Shown: positions 1-11,000 of the stretch, piece by piece
How positions within the stretch are numbered: the first letter of the stretch is position 1
Layout: each line of letters starts with the position of its first letter
NCBI GenBank assembly: GCA_013350335.1
Contig: CM023538.1
Coordinates: 61,803,080 to 61,867,079 of the forward strand
Length of the DNA stretch: 64,000 nucleotides
DNA from: Chimonanthus salicifolius
Lineage: Eukaryota > Streptophyta > Magnoliopsida > Laurales > Calycanthaceae
Direction of reading: 5' to 3'
The notes under the pieces: generated by a model
Databases searched by the model: none
What the model was told of the DNA's origin: nothing
The model's input: only the letters and a program-made list of their open reading frames with translations
Translations under genes and position numbers: made by a program

Positions 1-2584
1 GCATTATGAAATGTGAAGCCGCATGATTCAGGTGGCCGGCAACAACCCGCCTGAGAAAGACAAGAAATGCATACATGTGTAAGTGAATAATAAGCAAAAA
101 TAATTACATTAGGCACTTGTTTAGGGCTGCATTTGCATTGGTAAAATGTTTTTAGGAGAAACTGCGCAGGTTTCTACCGTATGATGTAGAATGTGCAAGC
201 TTTACTATGCCAGGTAAGTCTATGGGGAATGATTTTTTGAGATGAAATGAGAATTGAACTCAAGACTCTCATTTCACGAGACGAGTTCCTAACTACCACC
301 CCAACCCCTCTTGGTTTTCTACCATCTTTGTTTTAGCAGAAAATTTTCAGTAGAAATGTAGAAAGTTCATCACGTATATGATGTGGCATGATGATGGTAT
401 CTTTTCATTTTTCTTCCGGAAAGAATTTGTCAAACAAGTTATTTGAGGCAAAAATCCCTCATTTCTCTTTCTTCTAATATGAAGAGACCCTAGAAATGTA
501 TACTCTTGTCATTCAAAATATAATATTCCCTCCATCCTAAAATATTTGTCCTATATGTATTTTAAAATTGTCCCAAATTACTTGTCATATTTCTTTATTT
601 TCATATTAAATCAAAGTTTTAACATTTTCGATGAGCTACAGATCACTTTCTAACGTGATAGGAAGAGGACATTCTTTATAAACTTTGACTTATCCATATG
701 TGACATTATGTAATTATTTCCACCTCCGACGCTCGTCGTCTCAATCATGCATTGCTTCATAGTTAGGAAAACATTATTGAGAGTAACTACACAATGAGAT
801 ATCTTCTGGACCTCTCTTTTTTATCAGATTTGTATTGAGTCATAGAATATATTAATAGGCTTTTGGCACGCTCCGCGCAAAAATGATCCCTAAGAATTAT
901 AAAAAAAAATGAAATAGAACAAGTATTTTGCGACAGACGCAGTATGTTATTTTCAGCATTTGATTTCAAATTATTATTTGAAATAAGATCATGAATGTGT
1001 AGCAAGAGAATTTGTCACCAAAATGGTGGTGATAATCATAATAGCATGGACCGTCGAGTTGCACTAATCAAGCTTGTTCATGGTTGCTGCTATCAATGCC
1101 TGATGATTAAGCTCATCAATCATTAATCTGACTATTGATTTCTAACTTATTAGCCTCCAAATTTCAAAATTCTATTAGAAAATTAGAACTCATTCTCTCA
1201 AAAGTTAATCATGGAAAGGAAAGTGACTCAAATGTTATATGGATGGTTTCACAAATTAACTTATGTAGGACTTTTTGTCACTTCACACCTACACGCGGTA
1301 TTTTCTTTGATACTATGTTAGAAAACCATAACTTCATAACATTTTTGAAATAAAACTCACTCTGAAAAGCTAGTTATTAAGAGAAAAGTGAATCAAGTGT
1401 TATATAGAATTATTAATTTCACAAATTAGCTGATGTGTAACTTTTTGTCACTTTACTTCAAAGAAAATTATTTATGTTGAATGGGTCTAGCATATAGAAC
1501 TGATTATCAATTTCCATTCAGTTTTAAGAGCAGATCGTAATTTAAGAGTGAAGATAACTTGGGTCATGATGAATTTTTACAATCTCACAAGTCATTGCAA
1601 AACTGATTAAATGAATAATCTCTCATGGTCTAATTTTAGTATGCCCTAAGAGTAGTGGATTCACCCGTGGAAATTTTACGCTAGGTATCCCGCGATTTTC
1701 CATACTTAAATTCAAAAAAAAAAAAAAAAAGCTAGCCCATCATCATATACTCAAAAAATCAAACAGACAACTTGGAACAAACAGGCGATCCACACTCTAT
1801 AATATGGTCAGTGGCAATGTGAAAAGGGTATTGACATCTATGGTTTCAATGAAAAAATACCACCCATCAATATAAGAAGAGGTGAAAAAGGAAAAATATG
1901 ATCATTTCATCAAATTGCCAATACTTAACATGCTAATGATTAAATATTATAGAAATAATTAGAGGAAGACAAGTACTACATTATCTAATTCATGCAAGAA
2001 CATACCATCAATTAAAAGATTTCAAAAATATATAAATTAAAAAAAAAACAGTAATTAACATGAATCAAAAGAAAGGGGAGAAAATCACAGACCTTAACTG
2101 GGGTATTGTATAAATCCTTCGAATTTTGATTCGCACCTATCCCAAATTGGCAAATCTTCGCATCCTTCAAACAACTTTCGATTTCCAACCAATATTTTTC
2201 ATTGGTTATTTGGTACTGCAACCAATTAGTATAATCACCAAGCCTATGTTCCTTGTATCCCTTCCCTGAAATTACTTCTCCAACACCTTTGTTGGTGACA
2301 ATCAACAAAAACACTGTAAATACAAAGAGGCCAACAATCAACAAGAACATCACGAAGAGATAAATCCACAAGAAGAAAGTGATCCGTTGGCATGATCCAA
2401 CAAAACCCATGATGGATACAACCAAGACAAAGCAACCCAATACCAAGACTGGCAAGTAGATGAATTTCTGACATCGGGATTCGCCACTCAAACGGAAGTA
2501 CAGAGAAGCCCCAATGAGTAAAATCCCAACCAATGATGAGAGGATGTTCAGAAATCCTACCAAACCATTGCTTATACGAACCAT
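1..2584 (-). CDS. Tetraspanin (plant TET family), 3' part outside the window
   Basis: Four-pass membrane protein of the plant tetraspanin family (TET8/senescence-associated type), expected to organise plasma-membrane microdomains and exosome-like vesicles. Exon 1 is 2584-2093 (164 codons) and exon 2 starts at 50 and runs off the left edge. Exon 1 shows three hydrophobic segments (about residues 8-29, 44-66 and 72-96), the family signature VTNKGVGE, then GKGYKEHRLGDYTNWLQ opening the large extracellular loop. It ends at AAG|GTCTGTG. Exon 2 follows a CTTTCTCAG acceptor and reads AGCCRPPESCGF, the plant GCC(K/R)P motif, in phase with exon 1. The fourth membrane segment and C-terminus are missing only because of the window edge. 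I chose the ATG at 2584 because MVRISNGLVGFLN matches family N-termini; an in-frame ATG at 2611 would add nine residues. The 2.04 kb intron is long for this family. Confidence 0.93.
232..318 (-). repeat. tRNA-derived SINE head
   Basis: Read on the minus strand the segment contains TGGTAGTTAGGAACTCGTC, resembling a Pol III A box, and GAGTTCAATTCTC, resembling a B box (consensus GGTTCGANTCC). The spacing is like that of a tRNA gene but no cloverleaf can be closed, so I read it as a SINE head and not a working tRNA gene. It lies in the tetraspanin intron. Confidence 0.5.
1190..1455. repeat. Diverged tandem duplication, unit about 175 bp
   Basis: Two imperfect copies of one sequence. Both contain a block like GTGACTCAAATGTTATAT / GTGAATCAAGTGTTATAT, then TTTCACAAATTA, then ACTTTTTGTCACTT. 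Each has diverged by many substitutions, so the duplication is old. No function is visible. Confidence 0.55.
1622..1735 (+). repeat. SINE 3' module with poly(A) tail
   Basis: Contains GGTCTAATTTTAGTATGCC, then a 'GTGGATTCACCCGTGG' block, then TTTTACGCTAGGTATCCCG, and ends in a run of about 17 A at 1712-1729. The same three blocks recur at 3487-3590, 40042-40215, 54595-54697 and 63425-63538, and the 40042 copy carries a tRNA-like B box. This identifies a dispersed SINE family; here only the 3' part is clear. Confidence 0.6.
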
Positions 2585-2675
2585 GGCTCTTTCTGATGCT
2601 TTTTTTATCACAAATGGATGAAAAAAAAAAATTGGTGGGTCTTCCTCTTTGTAAGAATAAAAGATCTAAATCAAA

Positions 2676-2830
2676 GAGAGATGTGAAAATGGATCTTCTC
2701 TTCTTGGGTTACTCTTCATTGAGAGAGGTGAAAATGGGTTTCTTCTTCTTGTTGTGTTCCTCTCTCTCTCTGTCGAGAGATATGAAAGTGGATCTTCTCT
2801 TGAGTTCCTCTCTGCAAGTGAAAAGGATCT
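2676..2830. repeat. Short tandem repeat in the tetraspanin 5' leader
   Basis: Three to four imperfect units begin at about 2676, 2721, 2775 and 2816. Each starts GAGAGAxxTGAAAxTGG and continues into a CT-rich stretch (ATCTTCTCTT...). Unit length is 40-55 bp. The block starts roughly 90 bp upstream of the tetraspanin ATG, so on the coding strand it would be GA-rich 5' UTR or core promoter. Confidence 0.6.
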
Positions 2831-5095
2831 GAATCTAAATGAAAGGTTGAATGAGAGAATTCTAGAGATGTGAAGGATAGATAGGTCTTGTTCTTCTTCC
2901 TTGATTCCTCCTTTCTCTTAATTGACGGGAAAAGAGTGGAAACGAACGGTACAGATTGATTGTAGAAACTTTCTTTTCTTGGTATTGCACAGAACAGAAC
3001 TGCATGAAGAATTTATTTTAGCAGTTGATTTGATAATGCCACGTCGGATAGAGATTTTTGACATAATCAACGTAAGTTCCATGCAAAAATACATGTTTAT
3101 CCAAACTTAAATTTCATTACCCATATTCAATGGCACTGTAGTAATTAAGACGAGCTTCAAGTACTTTGATGTGAACACTTTTAAATGGTCTCACTTAGAC
3201 TAAAATGAATGAATGAATGAATTTGAAACTTTTTATATTCTTTTTGTTTTTTTTTTTTTTTCTATCAAGCCAGGCAATTGCATACACTAGGAACACCTGT
3301 ATTTAGGTGTCATTAGTTGGATTCCTAATGCCCCCATTCAAATATATGCTTTTTTTTCTTCTCATTCTTTCATAAACAGTATCTGCTGGTCAAGATTTAG
3401 GCCAACACATGATTACTAACAGGGGTATATGCGCATGCATGCCAATCATGATGGTTGAAATTTAAATTGGTGGACTTCATTTTAGGGAAGAGGATTCGAA
3501 CCCTTATGGTCTAATTTTGGTGTGTCTTAAAGGTAAAGAGTTTATCTGTAAAGATTTTAATAGGATTGTATAAAAATATAGTGGGCCACATTGTAACAAA
3601 GGATGGTGAAAGTTTTCATTGATTTAATAACAATAGTAGTATGATTTTGCCTCATGAAATAGAATTTGGATGGTTGCTGCTTTCCTTTCAACCACCCATT
3701 TAATGCCAGAGATTGCTTAATTAATTACTAAAGAGGTTTGCAAAGTCGACTCGGACTCGGTCTTACCTTTTATGACTCGGATGAGTCCTATCATTTTAAG
3801 CTGATTCCAGCTAGTTCTCACCAAGTCAGACTTTAGACATTACCTATACATTGGTGTGAATGACATTTTATACATATAATAAAATGGTGTGATGATAATT
3901 TTACTTAAAATGTCTTTTTTTAGTACGTAATCCAAATCAATTAAACTATATTTTTTTAATTTTTCTAAACTTAATCAGTTTAAATTACTTTTTTATATTT
4001 AAATTTCATGACTTCAAAAATCATAATTTGATTATCTGATGATTTCTATAAGCTTAATGCTCAAATAAATATCTTTCTAACTAATACATCACCACCTTAT
4101 ATAATGGATTCCATGCTTATATGTGCCAATGAATACCACACACCAGTGTACCGGTGATGATCTTTTTTTATTTAAAAAGTACGTCTCAGAGACCCCAAAT
4201 ATTCTGATGGAACCACTTAAGATAGTAGAGCTCACCCGACAAAAATTAAATTGTTTACATAGAGAGAATAACATGAGAACTATCATTCTGTAAAAAAATA
4301 AGACCTATTGAATCATGTTAACTAATGATTTTTTTAATATTAAAATTAATCATTGGATAAATATTTTGACCTATCATAATTAATCCAACATTGAAAATAC
4401 ATTAAATAAATTATAAAGGGTTCTAACTAAATATTAAAAAGAAAAAATACTTTTAACTAACTAAATTTTAACCCAAAGTTTTGTAGGGTCTCCACTGACT
4501 GGAACACTTAACATGAGCTATCTGAAACATTCCCATCGATTAGAAGGCCATTTTAACAATGTCATTCCTGAGTCGTGGCCAAATATTAAGATTGACAAGA
4601 TTGGACTGGGTTCAAGCACTGCTTGGGTTGTAGAGTTCATCTTACATCAAATATTAAGGTATCCAGTGGCATCCTAGCTTATCAACCATCAATCTGTGAA
4701 GCATAATTACTTATAAACATGCTTCAAGGATCTATCTTTATTTGCGGGAAGTCTTAAGATCAAGTTCCTCTCAATACAAAAATGGGTCACTCCATTTTTT
4801 TGTACCCGGGGTATGTGAATTTAGAAGTTTAAACATGCTACAAGAATTAATCAAATGAGACGCCTAGATACCTTGGTCTTCAAAAAACAAGTTTCTGCCA
4901 TCACGTTCACAGAATAAAGTTCCATCCAGAGACCTACACATGGCAAAAGCCCAGAGGAAATCTTGCATTGCATTATGTATTCAAATGCAATAAAAAGTCC
5001 TGTGAATTTATCATGGAAAGAAAGTGAATTGTCATGTTTAGCAACAAGGAGATAGACCAGTGGATTTGCATTAAAGTACTTCAGGCTGCATTATC
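2831..5095. other. Intergenic region between the tetraspanin and RING/BRCT genes
   Basis: About 2.3 kb of AT-rich DNA, upstream of the tetraspanin gene and downstream of the RING/BRCT gene, both on the minus strand. It contains a SINE fragment at 3487-3590 and otherwise no coding potential that I can support. The tetraspanin promoter and the RING/BRCT 3' UTR must lie here; no specific element was identified. Confidence 0.7.
3487..3590 (+). repeat. SINE fragment
   Basis: Contains a B-box-like GGATTCGAACCC followed by TGGTCTAATTTTGGTGTG and a degraded version of the shared 3' module found at 1622, 40042, 54595 and 63425. No clear poly(A) tail remains. Confidence 0.5.
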
Positions 5096-8000
5096 CTAAC
5101 GGTAGCGTTGATACAACATTCGGTGATCCTTACAGTGAATGCATGTCCAAGGTACCAGTGGGGGGTCTAAGCAGAATGAATGTACCCATTTGTTCCTGCA
5201 GATATGACAGCTTAACAAAAGATCATCAGGTTCACGGCTATGGCATTCATGACAAACCCGCACTGGATGCTGAACAGACCAAAAAAGAAAGAAGATTAGT
5301 CATAAGATGTTTAAATAAATAACTATCCTTGTGGATCTAGTTTTGAAATTGAGCACATCCAAATTAAAACTGAATTTTTTAATCAAGCATAATTTGACTA
5401 AACATTAAAATCATGTTTTAAGATAAATACTAAAGATTTTCTTTCTTTTCCTTTGTCTTTTCATCATCTAGCAGTCAATCACATTTTCAAGATACTTTAT
5501 GGAAATCATCCCACTTTGCAATCAGAAAGGCACAGAAAAATATCCACTGAAGGCCACGGTGCTACTTTACCTTCAAATCATGACACTTCTGATTACGGTA
5601 TTTATTTGGAAATGGAAATTCAGAAACAAAGCACTCTGTTTTAATAATCTTAATCTCTTTGTCATCCATGATGTCGAACGCAACAGATGAGCATCCAAAA
5701 CAAAAACATTCAAGCAAAGTTTCAAATCAAGCATCCAAATGTTAAGTCACAGGCTCAACCTTTTAAATCAACACAAATCTTGACCAAGTTCAAACAAACC
5801 AGAAAATTATGTCAGCTGGGTTTTCAGATTTGAAACATGGAGAGACAACTGTAACATCAGAATCAGCTCATAGGAAACCATAGAACAGTTGGTAAGTGGT
5901 CAAGTCATGTAATGTTTAGGTGGTGGATGTTGAATCTCCCACGAAGATTTGGATCCATGCATCGGCTCCCCAGAAAGTAGGTTGAGACCATTGTCATTAA
6001 ATCCTTACAACACAGATTCCTATTTTACAATTCATACTATTTTTTTAATTTTTTTATACAGAACATGGATCCCCAGAAAGTAGGTTGAGACCATTGTCAT
6101 TAAATCCTTACAACACAGATTCCTATTTTACAATTCATACAATTTTTTTTTTTTTTTATACAGAAGTCTGACATACCATTTGAACTCAAGACCTCTTAGT
6201 GGGTGAAGATTCACAAACCATAAAGGCATTGAGGAATGGTATGATTCATACAATATCTAACAAGAGGAACAATTTGTTTTTGGTTTAGAAATCTTATGAT
6301 TCCTTTGGATGATAGAGCTATGGGGCTGTGATGATAGAGTTATGGGGCTGTTTGGAATTTGAAAGCATGAACCTGTTGGTTTTGATGGTCTTTGAAGCTT
6401 GAGCTATCGGTGTATGGGACCTTATTTATTTTTGGGAGAATTTTTAGTTCATTGTTGGCTTTTTACAACGTTAGTTGTAGTACATATTGGTATCATACTT
6501 TTAGAAGTTGAAATATTGAAATTGAGCTCCAATGAATAGTTTTACGTTGTTTGAAGATCATTTTGTTGGGCTCCATCCAAACAAACCAAACAATAACTAG
6601 AGAACCAGTTTTTCAAAGGCTTGACCTTTCTTCTGGAAAGAAACCAAACCCCAATCATGCAGGAGGGAACAGAAAGAAAAGGGAAGCACCCAACAAAGAG
6701 AAAAGAGGGAGAGAAAATAGGTCCAAATGGATAGACAAAAGAGCAATGAGGAAAATATGGTCAATGGATTCCTCCGTAAGGCAACAAAAATAACAAACAC
6801 TGGTTAGTGCAAAGGAGCAAGATTTACGGTTGTCCAAAGTATTTTGTATTGTGAGGCTGACCAACAAAATATTTTCAGTTTGAAGGGGGCAAGGGAAGAC
6901 CATACAGTTTTGTACATGTAAGAAGATGGATTACGGGAGAAAAGAGAAGACAGAACTGCAAGAAAATATCCCATTTGATTCCTTAGTCCAGATTCTCCTG
7001 TCTCAACTCCAACCTCAAAGGTGGCATTACTGATCATGAGAAGAAGCTCCACGACGTTAGAGATCTAAAAGTTCAACAAATTCCTCCTGAAGGTAAGAGA
7101 CAAAGGGACTCTACCCGGCAACATCTCCACAGAATCCTTGATTCAAGCGCCTTTTTTATTGGAAATAGCGTAAAGTCTCAAAAAGGGAACCATGAAAGGT
7201 TCATTTCCATCCATAAATCTTCCCAAAAATTAATTCAGAAATCATTCCCAAGCTCATGCTTTGACCTTTTCTTCATTTATCACCTACAAAGCAACCGGGC
7301 ATACCAATTTTGGAGATGTCCAAATCTTAGAAACCCCACAATGATCCTGACAACCAACCTCTATCACTTTCCCTGTATTTTTCTTTTATCAACTTCCCCC
7401 ATAAAGCCCCTCATTCTTCTCCAAAGCTTCACCAAAAGAGACCAATTTCTGACAACAATATTTCCCAACTGTAGACCACCATTTTTAGTGGGTAGCTTCA
7501 CCTTGTCCCAACAAACCAAGTGGAGTTTCTTCTTCCCACTATTATCATCCCATAAGAAACCATTTAATATATGCCCCTATTTCTTAGTGAATTTATTCCT
7601 ACTTGGATCCGCCTACTTCCTTTGACTATTCCTGAATATGGTGGAATAAAATTGTGTTGGTGGAGAGTGGAGAGTGGAGAGTGAAAACACCAATGCAACA
7701 GAGAACAAACGCATGATCGGAATCAACAACATTAAGACAGACGACCAAGAAAGAACTTCTTTGGATCTTTGCAGCAATCTAGCTACTTTGGGAGGAATTT
7801 TAAAAGAGATAAGTAATAGACAGGAAGGCCATCGAGAGTGGACTTAATGAGCATTAGGGCTGCAACTCGGGTCAGGCGGGTCGGGTTCCTTAAAACCCAA
7901 CCCGACCCGAGTTGATATATATGGAACCCAACCCAATATGACCCGAATTCTCAACCCGAATCTCACAACCTGACCCGACCCGAATCAACCCGAATTTTGA

Positions 8001-11000
8001 CCCGACCAGCATTTTGAACCCATTTTAGACTAATTTTAGCCGGGTCGGGTCGGGTTGTTTCTGCTCGGGTCGGGTCAGGTTAACTTATAAAATCCTCGAC
8101 CCGACGCGACCCGAATTTCATGTGGGTTTTTATCTTCTCAGCCCGACCCGACCAGCATGATTTCTCAGGTTGGGCCAAAATCCGACCCGAGTTGCAGCCC
8201 TAATGAGCATAATACGACCACCACAGGGCAAGTAGGATTTTCTCCATGTCAAAAGTTTTGCTCATATTATTACTTTCTAGATATCTTTTAAATTATTTCA
8301 TATGGTTATACATTTTCCAGAAAAAACACTTACGAATTTTATGATCTTTTTTTTTTTTTTTGAAATTCAAGATATAAAATGATTTTACGATGCAATTCGA
8401 TTTTCACAACATTTGTCACAATTCATGTCTCACAAGCAAGATTCGTAAAAAGAACTCACAACTAGGCATGCATGAGATCTGTGGTATCAAAACCATAAAA
8501 TCATCCATTCATGCACCGCATGCAAAAGAAGCAGCCATATTGGAGTGCTAGTGATTGATGTCTAAGAAATCATGCACATGCACATAGTCATGTGAATGAG
8601 ATGAGAGAGAACAGCCATGCACTTAACACAATCTCTGCATGGGGACACGACCAAGTGTTATCTCAAGGAAAGAAACCAATTACCATTCATGCATAAAGCA
8701 AAGAAAGGAAAGGATATATAGGAGAGCAATCATGTTGTATGCAGCTTGCTTTCATTCTAATGGGTATTACATATGTATAGTACACCACCCCACTGTATAT
8801 GCTCAATGAATTCTGTCAAACTCTAATTCTAAACCTATTCTTTTTCAACAAGACTATATAATTATATACTAAAAATATCTAATGCTAATTTAGGAAAGAT
8901 ATGGTCCACCTCATCAATTGAATCCACAGGGTCAGCCACCCTACTGCATTTGGCGAAATCATCAATGAATCTTAACAGCAGATTCGATTGAAATTGACCT
9001 TTAAAAAAAGTTCAACTGACATAGGTTTTCCCTTTAATGGCCATTGGGACTAAAAAAATATTTGCTATATGAATGAAGGTTTTCAATCTCATAAAAAAAA
9101 GCTATACCCACTTCTCCCAAGTGCTGGAAATTTCATTTGCATGCAAAAACGGTAAAGATAGGTCTCTACCTCGGTGGTTTCAAAATGACTAGGTTCTCTG
9201 TCTGAGATAACTAGTACGTCCTCACTTGAAGAAGTGTATGGAAGAGTCTGCGAGTAAATCTTTTGATCAGAAGGTACAGCACCCTCCACCTTCCTGATGC
9301 TCAAAAATGAGGCCTTGCACAAAGGGCATGCTGAGACCTTTCTCATTGAAGCCTATAAGAAAAAATAGTGAGAATTTAAAGGCCAAGAGGAAAGACTGCA
9401 ACAAAATCAACAATTGACAGCAGATAAATTAGCAAACGAAAATGTTTTACAATCATACAAAGAAACAAGATTCACTAAAAGGAGGCCTTCGAAGCCCACA
9501 AGCACATTCAAATCCAGCGAAGCAAGTAGCTGCGTACGCCATTTTGGTAAAATTATGTTAACCACACTTTTTATCGGGCAGGCGTCATTATGTGATTCAG
9601 TATTTATCACTTTTGTTCAATGAAATTCATTGCAAATAGAAACAACAACAATCACTATAATAATAATATCAATTCCTTGGACTCAAAGTGATAATGAAAT
9701 GGCTGACCCCAGAAGTGAAATAATGAGATTAATGAAACAAATAAGGAAACCCCAAAAGTGATACAGAAGTTTAGCAGGTAATGGCATTGACAAAATAGGA
9801 ATATGTTGTTGAATGGTTGCCCAAAAATAAAAAGATCGCTAGAACAGTGATGATGATGATAATAATAATAATAATAATGTGAAATCTTTGGCAGTAACTG
9901 TTTCACGAACATGTATAATAACATTAAAGTTGACAAGTGGCATAATTGCAAAAATACCAACAGTGATAATAATGCTGTTGGTAGTGGTAATAGTAGCGGA
10001 GGTAATAAGGCATGCATTAAATAAAATAGCTGTTATTTTGTTAATAAGCTTAAACAGTCAATATATCTACACAATTCAATAAGCAAACCTTCCTACTTTA
10101 GACGAACTCTTCTAACATAGGATCCATCCATTTCAGAGGTTCTATTTGGCATATGTGCATCCACAAACAATGAAACATCCAAAGCAAAGTACACCAATGA
10201 CAAAAGACCCTGACTAGAATATAGACTATAATGCACCATGGTGACCATTTGTCAAAGATAGAAAGTGATTATCGGCATAGCAGTATATGACTTGGGTATG
10301 ACTGGTTTTAAGGTCCTATGTGAACACCTTAAGCTTCATCAGCATTGGGGTATTGATTACCCAAACATCTATGAAAGAAGATGATGGAAAGGAGCACACA
10401 CTGTTATGTAAAGGGAGGAGGCTAATTACTCTGGTCACACTGTTATATTTTTCCAAATTCTTCTCTATGTGAATCGGTCCTCATTTCATTCAACTTACAG
10501 TTATTTATAAAACTATCTACATTGTTTGTAGCCAGCCTCGAGGATTCTAATGAGGCCTCGTGGCGGTAAACATGGAAAGACAGCTCAGATATGCATAAGT
10601 TATTCCGTCTTTCAAACAGTAAATATCCAGCCAACTAAGATGCCACCGTGCATGATTGACAGTCAATTTATCTCAGTCATTAATCAAGGATGAGATTGAA
10701 GATTGTAAATCATCTTACACCTCATGGAGGAGCCTTTCCATTCTTGTCACACAAGGCCAGCTCCCCAACGGTTATTAATTCAAAACATGTGAGGTGGCAG
10801 TTTGAGTTTCAACATGTGGATATATTTTATTACCATAATAAACTATCAATTAAAGGAATACAGATTTAACTTCCTAAATCTGTAGGAGACTCAGTCAGCG
10901 AGACACAAGCTCAGCTGAGTTACAGTTGTCCAAAATACAACTCAGCGCAAGACTGACTGCAAGGCCTCGACAGACTGCACGAGGCTTATCTTATTTTTCA

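Larger units (their letters stand above)
51..2092 (-). other. Tetraspanin intron 1 (2.04 kb)
   Basis: GT-AG intron between the two visible tetraspanin exons. It holds a minus-strand SINE-like tRNA head (about 232-318), a diverged tandem duplication near 1190-1455 and a SINE tail with poly(A) at 1622-1735. The rest is AT-rich sequence in which I see no coding potential. Confidence 0.85.
5270..9169 (-). other. RING/BRCT gene intron 6 (3.9 kb)
   Basis: Joins the RING exon to the final PHD-like exon in phase 0 (ACCGAG|GTAGAG ... TGTTCAG|CATCCA). It contains a 103-bp direct duplication (5968-6165) and a minus-strand LINE remnant (about 8255-6590) interrupted by a hAT-type MITE (7855-8202). I saw no further exon here, but a short one cannot be excluded. 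Confidence 0.8.

Noticed and set aside
232..318. Functional tRNA gene on the minus strand
   Set aside because: The A and B boxes are only approximate, no cloverleaf stems pair, and the flanks fit a SINE.
5096..5335. Plus-strand open frame over the last RING/BRCT exon (reads like [17 protein letters not shown])
   Set aside because: It looked genic at first, but the minus strand gives a perfect C4HC3 finger with a matching acceptor and stop, so the plus frame is a shadow.
7341..7625. Plus-strand open frame of 94 codons in intron 6
   Set aside because: It is antisense to the LINE remnant, whose minus strand shows ORF2-like sequence.
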